Source: Colletotrichum lupini (taxonomy: Eukaryota; Ascomycota; Sordariomycetes; Glomerellales; Glomerellaceae). From it: a stretch of 64,000 nt of DNA. The position numbers were made by a program, and so were the translations under genes. The stretch's first letter is position 1. Every line of letters begins with the position of its first letter. Location of the stretch: the NCBI RefSeq assembly GCF_023278565.1, contig NC_064680.1:4340001-4404000 (forward strand). Reading direction: 5' to 3'. A model generated the notes under the pieces. That model ran no database searches. It was not told the origin of the DNA and was given only the letters and a program-made list of their open reading frames with translations. Of this stretch, positions 11,918 through 23,619 are shown in pieces.

Positions 11918-14900
11918 CTAATTAGTAATTAAATTCTATTATTATGAATTAGTAAGGTATCTTATTATATAAAAAAGACGACCTCTTAATACCGTATAGG
12001 ATAAGAAATTCGTACTAATTAACTTTATAAAAGTAGATAAAAAAGGAGGTAATTCTTAAATACCGTACGGAATTAAGTAATCGTAGCCCTTTATTACCTA
12101 CGAGAGGTCGACGTTTATTACGTTAAAATACGTTAATTAATAAAACTACTTAAATAACTAGCCTTTTACTATTACCCTAAGTAGCTTTTTTACTAAATAA
12201 CTTTTTTATAGCCGGCCCGTAATTAGAAATTAACTAGTTAAATTAAAAATTTTTTTTACTTACGTAATAACTATTTACTTAATTAATTAGTATAACGAAC
12301 GAGCTTAATAATATAGTATAAAAGAGTACTGTGCGATTAAAAAAGGGGATTTTTAAATATAAATATTCTTATTTAATAATAAAAGTAATTTTATAAAAGC
12401 TATTAAACTAAGAGATCTATAGTATATAAAAAAGTCTATTATTACGAGGATTTTATAAGTATAACCTTAAGCCCGCGATTTAAATAACCTCTTTATAACT
12501 CCCTTAACTACCCCCTAAGTATTACTTAAGAATATAATATAAAGGACGGTTTAATAAGGGAGAAGGGGATTTAAAGGTTTTAATAATATCGAGTTAAGAA
12601 TATTACGGATCTTAAAGATTAATTTAAAAAAAAGGCGGCTATTTTAAAATAGTCCTATAACCTCTCGTTAGAATTACTATTAGCTTAAGAAAAGGCTAAA
12701 AAGACGAGGATTTAAAGGGAGGAAAAAAAATCCTCTAGAGGGCTACTAAAGGGCTTCTTTTTATACTAGCTCTTAGCGCGAGATTACTAATTTTAAAAAA
12801 TTAACTAAATAATAAAAAGGATCGCTAATAAGTAGTAATTACCTAACTATAATTAAGCTATAAAAAAGACTATTTAAAAAATATAAAATAAAGTATTAAG
12901 AGGCTATAAAAAATAAGATCTCTAAGGTATCTAACCCTACTGCGTATAAGTAATAAATAAGTATTTTTAATAAGTCCTTAAAATCTACGATTTTATAAAA
13001 AGGAGGGCTTAACTTCGTTAACTATACTTAACGGCCTATACGGTTTTTAATAGCTTATATAACTCCTTTATAAGCTATATAGCGTCTATTTTTAACTATT
13101 TTTATAAAATATTACTTTAAAAGAGGTAAGTTAAAGAAAAAAGCTATTTAGAAATTATAGAGAGTACGAGGCTTAAGAGGCTAAAAATATATAGGATAGT
13201 AGAAATTAGTAATTAATAAAGATCTCGAGACTAATTACTATATCTTCTTATAATAATATAAACGTCTACCGCTACTATTATAAAAAGGAACTACTGAAAC
13301 CTACCTTTTTATATTAAATAAAAAAAAGGATTTTAGTAAGTATAATAGCTAGTGATTTAAAAGGGTAATAGTAATTACTAAAAAGGGTAGAAACGAGAGT
13401 AATAGCGAGATAGTAAAAGAAAATAAGAATCTCTTAGACCTTAATAAATTCGTTAAGTAGTAAAAGTACGGATTTATTATAATTAACGCGCGGATTAAAT
13501 ATATCCTTATTAAAATTAAATATGCTAGTAATTACTAATACGGGTATAAGTTAGAATATAACTTTTAATAAGTTAGAGTAAAAAAGAAGAGGACAAAACC
13601 CGATCCTAGATAGAATCCTAATCCTTTATAAATAGGTAAATATTAACCCGGACTATTAGGGGACGTAGATATATAAAATTGTGAATTAGCCTAATAGTAA
13701 GTAAATTAACATAGTATTAATCTATTTAACTAAGGTTTATAAAAAAAGGGGCTATAGGGGTAACCCTTATTTTACGAGATTATAAACGACCTTAGTTACT
13801 AACTAAATAAATAGTTCGTAAGCGTAAGCTTAAGAATTATAAAAGTAATTAATAAATTCTTTTACGAGTAAGGGGTATTACTAGCGTAATTATAATTACG
13901 AGAGCTATATAAAATACTAATAACGATAATTATAAAGGAGGAATTCGTACTATAGAACTAGGTATAGGTTAATAGAGCGTATAATTACTTTAACGAATTT
14001 AAAAAAAGGGTAAACGACCTAGATTTCCTTTTTATAATTACTAATAGAAATCTATTATTATAAAAGGATATACCGGGGTAAAATATAGTACTAAAAGTAC
14101 GATAATTAATAATTCTACCTATTTTAATTTATAACTTATTACTATTATTAATATGAAATTCGGTACCGATCGGTTAATAAAAAAAGAGGTAAACGACTTA
14201 AAGTTATTAATAATACGTAACGACGCAGGGATTATATATAAATACTAAAAATCTAATAATAAATACGAGGCAATTTATAAACCTTAAAAAGATCTTCTTA
14301 AAAGAGAAATTATACTCTAGGGGGAAATATAAGGTCTTATAAAAAACCCTAATAATATTTTATAATTATTACGAAAAAGTCGGAATTAGGGAATACTAGT
14401 ACTATTTAGTAATTAATATCGTACTCATAAGCAAAGCCTCTAATTATTATTACGAAGCGGTGCGTAATTTTGATTAAAACGACTTTTTTAATATAATTAA
14501 CGTAATCCGAAGCTACTTCGAGACTTATAATAAGAACTTAGAGCTCCTATCTAAGTTACGAGCGATTTTTTTCGTATTTATAACTAAGATAATAAAAAGT
14601 AAATCGTAAGTAGAGATCCTTAAAGAGCTTATTAATCGAATTAATAAGCTAGCGAAAACCTAGTTAAATAAGGGGATAAATAAGTAAAAAGTTAGATATT
14701 TTTATATTATAGTTTAGTATATATTAAAAATAAAAATAACCTTATACTAAGTACCCAAAGACTACGAAACGCTCTACTCGAGGCTAAGATCTAGCTTTAA
14801 TATTAAAACGAGAATACCGTACTAAACTTATTTCTAAATATACGACGGCCCTTACTAATAATATTAAGTTAATCGAACGTATAATAAAAAAAAAAAAGAG

Positions 14901-17900
14901 GCTAAATACGGTAATTGCTAATAAAGAGGCCTAAATTCGTTAAATAAGTAGAGATTTAACTTACGGGCAGGGTAATAGAAGAGGTAATATTATATTTATA
15001 AAAAGGATAAATATTAGTTAAGTAACTACTCCGAGGAAGAGCGTGCTAAATCGTACGAATAATATAAAGAATCGAGGGTAATAAATAATAAAACTAGCCC
15101 TCGTTAATTTAACTAATTCTTTATTATATATAAAAGTAAATCTAGGGGTATAGAACTTAGTAATAGTAGCTAAAGTAGCGGCTTAAAATATATACCCCTT
15201 ATAAAAAATTCGGAAAATAAAAAAGATCTTACCCCCTATATTAATAAATTAAATTATAACGAAATTAACGATATTAACTACTCTTTTTTCGCCCCGTTAG
15301 CCTCTAGAGAATATATAAAGCTAAATAAATAGAGAGTAGTAAAAGCTCTTAATAAGTAGGCTTTTATTTATAAATAGTAAAGGAAGGTCCCTTAGATAAC
15401 GAATACGAAGGCGGCTAAAAGGGCGAATTTAATAGGGCCGAAGCCTATTCTCTTAATAATTAAGGAGAAGACGCTATCTCTCTTAATATTAAAAAAAAAG
15501 GAATATAATATTAAATAAATCTAGGGGTAGCTAGAGGGGTCCTTTTTATATTACTTAGATCTTTCGAATACTAAGCTTATATAAGTATTTTATACGAGCG
15601 AAAGGTATAGCCTAAACGATTTCTATAGGATTATTCTAAATATTAAAGTATCGTAATAATTAATTAGAAAAAAAGGGTAATTCTAAGTACTATAAAAGAT
15701 CGTATTAGTAACGTTTAATACGTTAACGGTAAGTATTATAAAAATTAGTTTTAGCTTAAGTAAAAAAATCGTTACCCTAGGTATAATAAAAGTAGAGATA
15801 TATTTTAAAACGATAACTTTTTATATTTTACTCGTTAATACCCTATTTCTCTTATATTTAAAAAATATAGACCGACTAAGTATTATATTTAATAATATAA
15901 GGAATAGAATTTCTAGCGGTAAGTACTTTAAAATAGTCAAATAATAATAGGGGTATACGTTTATAAAGCTTATTAATAATACGAAGTTAATTAATTACCT
16001 AACGAAAAGTGAGCTTAGAAAACTATACTAGAGATTCGGGTACCCGTTAGTTATAAGGCTATATAACCTCTTAAAGTAATTAAGTAATAATAATATTAAA
16101 ATAGGGGCGCTAGAGTAGTTAACGAAAGTATATTACTAATACTAAATAAATACGTAGAGCTTATATAGATTTAAGTTTAAATTACGTAATAAGCTGAATT
16201 TTAATCAAAAAATCGTCGTTGATATTTTCTACTTAAATAGTCGGCTAGTACTATATATAATCGATATAACTATATCTTTTTAAATAGGGTAATTTTTTTA
16301 AGATCTATAAGTAAAGATAGTATAAGTAGCCCTATAAAAAAGCTAGATCGATATATATTAAGGACTACTAGATAGTATTAGAACCGACGCTAATACTAGC
16401 TTTAAGTTAGTAAAATTTAGGGATAATACGACGGCCTACGGTATATAACTAAAAGTCGTACTTATTAAAGCGTATTATAATATTAAAAAAGTAGAGAGGG
16501 TATATTAGTAATTAAAAAGGGCGTTTAGAATTATTAAAAAGGAAAATCCGGATTCTATTAATAACGAATACCTCTAGATAGTACTTAAATATTATAACGA
16601 TATTATAGGGCCTAACGGACTTATATTAATATTATTAATACTTAGAGCATGTTTAAGAATAACCTTAGCCTCGCTACTATTACTAAGCATAAGCTAATAA
16701 GCCTAAGTAATTAAAAAAGTAATATAAGTACTGCGCGAGGTAAGTATAAAAACGTAAGTTAACGAGGTAATTACTATGCGCAATAGGCCTAATATAGGGG
16801 ATAATTTAGATATATTACTAAATTTAGATATATAAGTATAGCGCGAAATTACTTAATAATAGGCTAGGCTATATAAGTTAATTTTTGTTAATAAGCGCTC
16901 TTATATAGTTACGAAAGATCGTAACTAGCTATTCGAAATATTAATTATAATAGTTAGACCGTACTATATAAATCTTAACGAGGTAATTTCTAACTTATAA
17001 AAAGAAGAAGAGCTAGGGGAAACTATATAACCCGCGGTAGAGGTATAAGAAATTATCCTTAACAAAATCGTCGTAATAATATTAATAAATAATAAAGAAG
17101 AGGAAATTACTAAAAGGGTACTAATACTACTAGTAAGACGTCGTAGAAGACTATAATAATAAGCCCTAACGTAGTAATTTATTATTAATAACGAGGTAAT
17201 TAATACTTTTTATATAGTAAAAGAGAAAGCCGATTTCGAGCTAGTAGTTAAACTACGTAAAAAAGGCGTAATTATAACTATTAAAAAGCCGTATAAGGGA
17301 TTAGATCTTATTAAAATAAATACTCTTTATAATCGAGGGGTCTATTAATTTATCCTATACGACTTAAAAATATATATAAACCTCTATATATTTAAATTAT
17401 AAATAGTTCGTAAGATTAAAAAGAAAAGAATACCCTAGCCGTACGAGAAGTTTAAATATATAATTTAGAAGTACGGCGATATTAAAAAAGTAACGCTACT
17501 TATATAATTACTTACTATATAGTGCTATAGCTAACGATTAATAATAATATTAATAATATTATTATAAAAGAAGGGATACGAGATTTAGAGCTGTAATATT
17601 ACCTAGGCCTATATTTAATTAGTTACAGGGCTTATAAAGAAAATCCTAGCCTATTTACTAAAGGAAATAGCTAGTAAGTACTTAGAAAGTACGATTATTA
17701 AAGTACTTAAGCTACTATATAGGCTCGCAGAATCGGGTACTTATTAATAAACTACTTATTATAATTTTTATATTAATTAATTATTAATAGTCACTTCTAC
17801 GTACGACCCGTGCTTATTAATTACGGAGTATAAAGGTAACTAATTTAGGATTATCAGAATATAAACTGATAATATATTAGGCCTATTTAATATTAATTTT

Positions 17901-18928
17901 ATAAAAAAAGAGAATAAGGAGCTTTAAAAAGCGGGCTTTATAATAAAGCTAAAAAAGGTTTTTATAATAAATACCCCCTTAGTATTTAATAATAGGATTT
18001 TTATAATTAAAAGGGAAACCGTCGTTTTTTAGTAAAAGGGGTAGGGTAAGAAGATTAACCTCGTCGATCTAAATATAACTAACGTTAAAAAGCGGTATAA
18101 AGCTAAGCTCATATAAAGGGTATATATTATAAGTATTTATTAACCCGAAGTAACTTTTAATTATATTAAAATAGCGTAGGCTATAAATCTAATTAAACGA
18201 GACGTTAAGATACTTAATAAGCGGCTTAAGTAATAATAAATAAATCTTAATCGAGGTCTCGTTTACTACTTAATCGACCTTATAATTAATAAGCTCTACG
18301 TCTTTATTAATAAGTTATTTATGAATAATAACGACCTTATTTCGTAATTAGGGTATATTATTATTCTAGTTAATAAGAGTATAGGCGAGAGCAAATTTAC
18401 TATATATAGTAATATAATTTATTATTCGTTAACTAAAAGTAAGTAAGTAATAAGAAGTATACTAGCGTTAGAGGTTTATAATATAGTTAACAATATTAAC
18501 CTCTCTTACGTAATTTTAATAACGCTAAAGAAGATTACTAATTAAATTAGCTTTTTACCTATTCTAATAATTATTTATACCGATTTTTACTCGCTATATA
18601 AATACCTTATTAAATTAGGAATAACGAAGGAAAAGAGGCTTATAATTAATATTATAGCCTTTAGGTAATTATATAAAAGGCGCGAAATACTTAAGATCTA
18701 TTAGATTAATAATAAAAATAACCTCATAAACGCCTTTATAAAAGTAGTATTAAATAAGGGATTAGAGTAATTCGTAAGTAATAGAAAAGTTATTATATAA
18801 ATAGAGGGATAAGTTATATAAAAAGAGTAGAGAAAAGGGGAAAAAGGAGACGACTTAGTAAACGGGCCCGAGGTCGAATTATACTTCTAACCGTAGCGGT
18901 TAAATTAATAAAAAAAAGAAAAAGTTAG

Positions 18929-19133
18929 TATTAGATTAGAAGTCTAATTTAACCGTAGTATATAGCCGACTATATAGGGGCTAATTAGGGGCCTTATTTA
19001 CGATTATTATAGCTAGCTTAACCTATAGTTAGAACCTCCTTTTTATACTTATTACGTAGATATTTATATAGTTTAATTAATCTCTTTATTAACTACGGTT
19101 CGAACTAACTACCCTATAATAGGGATACTAATA
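18929..19133 (+). repeat. 3' LTR of copia element A
   Basis: 205 bp, starts TATTAG (family TGTCGG) and ends in TAATA, again differing from the solo LTRs mainly by C-to-T and G-to-A transitions. It is preceded by an A/G-rich polypurine tract ending around 18928. Confidence 0.9.
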
Positions 19134-19138
19134 ATAAT

Positions 19139-19614
19139 ATACAGATTTCTTTCGATACTTTTAAGATTATAGTATCGTGACTAAGATACCAGAGGAGTCC
19201 CATAAATGTACTAGCATTTTTTATTCGTATTATAGATTTACAACATAGGTACTCCACTAGAGTTTAATTGTTTGTGTGAAAATACATGTCAAACACGCCT
19301 CAGCCGTGCATGATTAAGAAACCCTCACGCCAATGGTAGCTTATGATACATTACGGAACCTTGATGAGGCTGTTGATATCGACAAGTCTTTATGGGTTGA
19401 TCTAATCGAATGTCCAGTCTAAGGCCACAGTCATTGAGGGTCATGAGCACCGGAGACAGGTTTCGGCATACTTGAAGATTCAGCATATCGGAGAAAGCAT
19501 ATGCCATCGGGATATACAGAAGTCAATACCGCCTACAGGTCAACAATATCTTCCCCAGAATTCAGCGAAATTCACCAGCTTGTATAACACAACGTCATAA
19601 CACAGTTGTCCATC
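19139..19614. other. Intergenic region after element A
   Basis: Composition returns to normal within a few tens of bases of the target duplication. No gene is supported; a 60-codon minus-strand frame at 19325-19507 has no recognisable features. The right part is the upstream region of the next gene. Confidence 0.5.
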
Positions 19615-20244
19615 ATGTCTTCATTTCCAGGAACCGGAAGCGCCGCTCGTCCGTTGATCGTGCCGCGCCGGCCCAGATCTTTCACACAACTCAGCCATCG
19701 GATTTCTTTGAACGAAAGCGTAGTTCAAGAAATTCCCATCGAAGAACAAGTTCCATCCGACTCGTCCTCAGGATCGGAACCTGAAACCGACATTGCCTCG
19801 CAAGAAACACCATCAACCCTGGAGACTAAACAACGCAAGGGTCTCCAAGAACTACACACCGAGTACGAAAAACGGATGAATGAAATCAAAGCCATGCACT
19901 TTCGGCGTCGAAACGAAAGTCGACGGGCGTATGACAACAAAAGGACGAATGCCATTGATGATTACAACAAGGCTGGGTGCTGGGGGATCTTCCGATTTTC
20001 TCCCCGGCGCAAACTTGACGCGATTGACCGGGACCAAGAAAATGCCGACAATTACTTTGCCAAGTCTCAAAGAATCGAGCGTAGAGCGGTCGAGAGAAGA
20101 TTTGAAGATCGTGAGGAGCTTTGCATACACTGTTATAGGAGAATGTGGAAGAAGATGTATCCTTCGATACCATTCTGGTACGATAGACCAAACCCAGATG
20201 CACTAGACATACCAGTCATGACGTATTATCAGCCAATCGATTAG
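19615..20244 (+). CDS. Hypothetical protein, charged coiled-coil rich (209 aa)
   Basis: Single-exon frame of 209 residues from the ATG at 19615 to a TAG at 20242-20244. I do not recognise the family. The N-terminal ~50 residues are Ser/Pro/Arg-rich, followed by an acidic Ser/Glu stretch. From about residue 75 to 175 the chain is dominated by Lys, Arg and Glu in a heptad-like pattern, consistent with a long helix or coiled coil. A short aromatic C-terminal region rich in Tyr, Trp and Pro closes it. No signal peptide or membrane segment. It sits between element A and a solo LTR, a location where lineage-specific genes are common. It is likely real because of its length and normal base composition, but function is unknown. 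Confidence 0.55.
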   Translation: MSSFPGTGSAARPLIVPRRPRSFTQLSHRISLNESVVQEIPIEEQVPSDSSSGSEPETDIASQETPSTLETKQRKGLQELHTEYEKRMNEIKAMHFRRRNESRRAYDNKRTNAIDDYNKAGCWGIFRFSPRRKLDAIDRDQENADNYFAKSQRIERRAVERRFEDREELCIHCYRRMWKKMYPSIPFWYDRPNPDALDIPVMTYYQPID

Positions 20245-20485
20245 ACAGCGTCACACGACTTACACCGACAACAAGACCGCAAGGGATGAGGGGCGTAAAT
20301 GTCAGATGATCAGCGTTAACTGAACGACTAGCTGCTGTCTTTGCACATGCGGCTTCGGATTGAGAGCCTACGACCAGTTCAGCTCCTGGCCTCAATGAGA
20401 TGATAGATATGTAAAGAATCAACAATCATCAATCAGTTTTCAACTATACAAATTAACGTCAACCAACGCCTCACTTACTCCCACT

Positions 20486-20691
20486 GTCGGATTGGAAGTT
20501 CGACCTCGACGTACGGCCGACCGCGCAGGGGCCAATTACGGCCCCTACTTCCGATTATCGCGGCCTGCCTAACCTACGGTTAGAACCTCCCTTTTACACC
20601 TACGCAGCAGATTATATAGTTCAATTGACCTACTTCGTCAACCCACGGTTCGAACCAATAAACCAATATCCCTGTGATAGGGATACCAACA
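20486..20691 (+). mobile_element. Solo LTR of the copia family
   Basis: 206 bp starting TGTCGG and ending CAACA, with perfect flanking duplications CCCAC at 20481-20485 and 20692-20696. It has normal GC content and intact CpA sites, unlike the LTRs of element A only 1.4 kb away. Confidence 0.95.
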
Positions 20692-20696
20692 CCCAC

Positions 20697-21199
20697 CATG
20701 CTGCAAAGTGTATTCCCAAGAATGATTCAGCGATTTGATTCATACAGTTTATAAGAAGGTAATCCAGTCAGCCAAAGTATTTATTCTCTTCTTCTTGGGG
20801 TTCAGAATCAATAATGTAATTTGCATGTACAGGCGCAGTATTTTGCAAAATGAATCAACACACAGAGTTGTAATCTTTCAAGACCCACTCCGGGTACAAC
20901 AATCGGAGTCCTGTTACTCACAAAACAAGTAAGAACAAACAAGCGTCGAAATCCGTTTTCGTTAGGTTAGTGCTTTTCTCGATGTGACTTGCGGGTGAAT
21001 GGAAGCATAAGCTCCATAGTATCACAGACTACCTAAACTGGCGTACCTAGTCACAGGAACGACATGTCGTCATAGGATCAGCACACTGGAAGGTTATTAG
21101 ATTCACCAACACCCCAAGCTTAAACCCCAAAATTTCCCCGCAACTTCGTGGATCTCTCCCAGTTTTGCGTCTGCAGTTTCCAGAAATCACGCCCCAATC
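20697..21199. other. Intergenic region upstream of the peroxiredoxin gene
   Basis: About 500 bp without a supported gene. It should contain the peroxiredoxin promoter. No further repeat seen. Confidence 0.5.
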
Positions 21200-21941
21200 A
21201 TGAGTGGTAAGTTGAGTTGCACCTATGAAGAAGCTCTGAACCCAACATGAAAGCACAAGGGGCAGAATCTCCATGAGAGGAAACATATGATTGAAGAGGC
21301 AGTTAAATCTCTTGATTCGAATCAACATTTTTCAATGGTATCACAGGCACTTTGGTAACAAAAGTACAGACTTACCCCTCGACCTCCCCAGACCTGAGGA
21401 CGACGGGTCGTGCGACCACCTTACGGGTTTCAATCTGCCAAGCGTTCCACTTTCCTCGGCGAAAAACGACTCTAAGGAGGTCGACCTGTCACAAGTGGAT
21501 AGATTGACCATTGTATTTATTTATCCACGAACTGCAGAACTAGGGGAAGAAGTTCCTCCCGAGTGGAACAGTATCCCAGGTGCCAGAGGCTGCACGCCAC
21601 AGGCCTGCTCGTACCGAGACAACTTTGAGGCGCTGAAAGGCCTTGGGGTAGCTCAGGTCTTTGGCGTGTCTGCTCAGAGTTCAGAAGCCCAGAAAGAGCT
21701 TCGAGAGAGGGTCCATTTGCCTTATGATCTCTTGAGCGACGCCGATTTGAAGTTCGCGACCGCTGCAAGACTCCCTACCTTTGATTGGAAACAGCGAAAG
21801 CTGATCAAGCGGGTCACCCTGGCTGTTGAGGGTGGTAAGATTATCAGACACTGGTATCCCGTGTTTCCCCCGGATCAAAACGTCATAGAAGTCCTGAAGT
21901 GGTTGAAAGAATACGAAGGCAAGCGGTCATCGTCGGGCTGA
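21200..21941 (+). CDS. Peroxiredoxin, PrxQ/Bcp-type thiol peroxidase (192 aa)
   Basis: Exon 1 is only 7 nt (21200-21206, Met-Ser plus one base). A 163-nt intron ends at 21369 and exon 2 runs 21370-21941, giving 192 residues that begin MSDLPLDLPRPEDD, a sensible start for this family. Without this exon the frame would begin at a TTG with an implausible leader. The thioredoxin-like fold carries GCTPQACSYRD, with the peroxidatic Cys at 77 and a candidate resolving Cys at 82, the 5-residue spacing of atypical 2-Cys PrxQ/Bcp enzymes. The role is reduction of hydrogen peroxide or organic hydroperoxides with thioredoxin. No targeting signal is evident, so cytosolic or nuclear. It converges on a P450 pseudogene. 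The tiny exon should be confirmed with RNA. Confidence 0.85.
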
Positions 21942-22091
21942 GGTGTCTCGTAGCCTTTCTAGCTGATTCTTGTCCTATCTATGAAAATGATGATAAGAAC
22001 AACAGAGAACAATGAGTCAATCCACTGCTGTAGCATCTGCGTCGAATCGAATGAGAGCAATAGACTGTCATCTTCTCGCCAAGCTGACAGC

Positions 22092-23112
22092 CTACATAAG
22101 GTCTTCACGAGAACAAAGATGAACACCCAGTGGAGGCTTCTTCCAGATACCAAAAGACTTCTGATCGATCCAATACGAGTTCTTATCCGCAAGTTCAATG
22201 TCGAACTTCCACAGCACTATGGCTAAAATGAGACGCATCTCGTGATAGGTAAGACTAAGAAAGAGTCAACGCTAGACCCCCAAATTCGCCAAAGGATCAC
22301 GACAGGGTTAATCAAAAACTTGGAAGATACGTACTTCTTGCCAATGCAGTTTCTCTGCCCATACGAAAAGGGTTGAACAACCTCCTTGTTGTCCTTTGCG
22401 TACTTCTCGGGCGTTTCAACCAACCAACGTTCGGGCACAAAATCATGCGGATTAGCAAAATTGTAGGCCGGAGTGTAATCTGCGTACTGAGCGACGCTTG
22501 TAGCCTTCTATACTCTATAATTATATTAGTGATAATGATCAGCGAGGATCAGAGAGTATGTGACTTCTTACTCCTTCTGGGACGAATTGCTCGCAGACAG
22601 TTGACCCTTCTTGAGGAGCCACACAAGGCACTACACCCGGAGCCGGGGGATACATGCGAAGCCCCTCTTCTAGACACGTGTTGAGATAAGGAAGCTGTTG
22701 CAGGTTGATGATGTTCAGGCCCTGAAGATGGAGCGACCGGATCTCTTTATAAAAATCCTCAATTTGTCGGCGTTCCGACATAGAAGAAACGTGAGCCCAC
22801 TCAACAACGTAGCTGTCGTCTCGGTCCCAGCAATCATGAATATTTGGGCGTTGGCGTACATCTCCCCTCGGAAGATATTGTTGAGGTCAGCGTTTCATTG
22901 AACAAGACTCCAGATATCCCCTCTGTCCTTGTCATATTGCAGGCAGCGATCTACTCTGTCGTTGGAATATTTTGTGTGTTTCTCCATTTCTGCTTTCAGT
23001 GAACTCGACAGTAGCGGAGCAAAGACTCGCCCGCAAACTGGATAGGCTCGCAGAAAGGTTCCCATGACCATGAACTTGACACTGGAGAAGATGTTGCTTA
23101 CCCACGGTAGAA
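22092..23112 (-). pseudogene. Cytochrome P450 pseudogene (5'-truncated, stop and frameshift)
   Basis: Read on the minus strand, the I-helix segment AGTETTAT, the EEGLR (ExxR) motif and the haem loop FSYGQRNCIG appear in the right order, and the C-terminal beta region ends at a TAG at 22092-22094. Two introns can be placed, one near 22.50-22.57 kb and one between about 22.23 and 22.34 kb. The gene is broken. An in-frame TGA interrupts the region before the I helix (around 22.90 kb). The frame must shift between the I-helix exon and the K-helix part (around 22.76-22.78 kb). No N-terminal membrane anchor or proline hinge is found upstream of about 23.11 kb. The haem Cys is intact, so decay is fairly recent. 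Substrate class cannot be assigned. Confidence 0.85.
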
Positions 23113-23619
23113 TGTATCTAGTATTTATTGCAAATCACCCACACAGTGTCTTTATGTGCTTTGGTGCTTGGGGGGCCGGCAGTCTTGTTGTGTTCATCAG
23201 TCTCAATTTAGGGTAAACAAAGTTGATGTAGGGCTGCTGTGAACGGCAAGTCGTACCTGGGTACGCCATTTGAGTGGGTTGTGTCAGACAACGATGTTTC
23301 TTGAATAAGCGTCACTAGGTGAAAGGACTGGCGAGGGTGTGACCTCTGGGCTTCAGCTGATGCTGCATGTCAGCATGGGCTGCATATCCGTGAGCCACCA
23401 TCAGCGCGCCATCTCGCAACTAACTACCGACCAAGCGCTACTTGCCCTGTCTAGCTTCAAAACCGCCCCCAACTTCATTACCTCCCTATCTGTGGTTCGA
23501 CTCAAGACCCGAATGAAAACAATCTACAAATACGGCGTGAATCCCTGTCCTCGATTCAGCAAAATCTTCCATCTTCGCCAAATGCGCAACGAAGACCTTT
23601 GCTGAAAGCAGTTTTACCA
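23113..23619. other. Region upstream of the NLR-like gene
   Basis: About 500 bp between the P450 remnant (minus) and the NLR-like start (plus). A 7-codon upstream frame at 23582-23605 (ATG to TGA) ends 14 nt before the chosen ATG. No other gene is supported. Confidence 0.45.

Larger units (their letters stand above)
11713..19133 (+). mobile_element. Full-length Ty1/copia LTR retrotransposon, RIP-mutated (element A)
   Basis: A 7,421-bp element with 205-bp LTRs at 11713-11917 and 18929-19133, flanked by ATAAC (11708-11712) and ATAAT (19134-19138), a target duplication differing by one C-to-T change. A purine-rich tract lies just before the 3' LTR. The interior is extremely AT-rich, almost without CpA or TpG, and full of stops, so no protein is encoded now. 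Degenerate remnants read in order: a CCHC-like knuckle near 15.0 kb, the integrase C-terminal region near 16.6-16.7 kb, then reverse transcriptase, and RNase H at about 18.35-18.77 kb just before the 3' LTR. Integrase before RT/RNase H defines the copia order. Element B is its close homologue. Confidence 0.93.
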
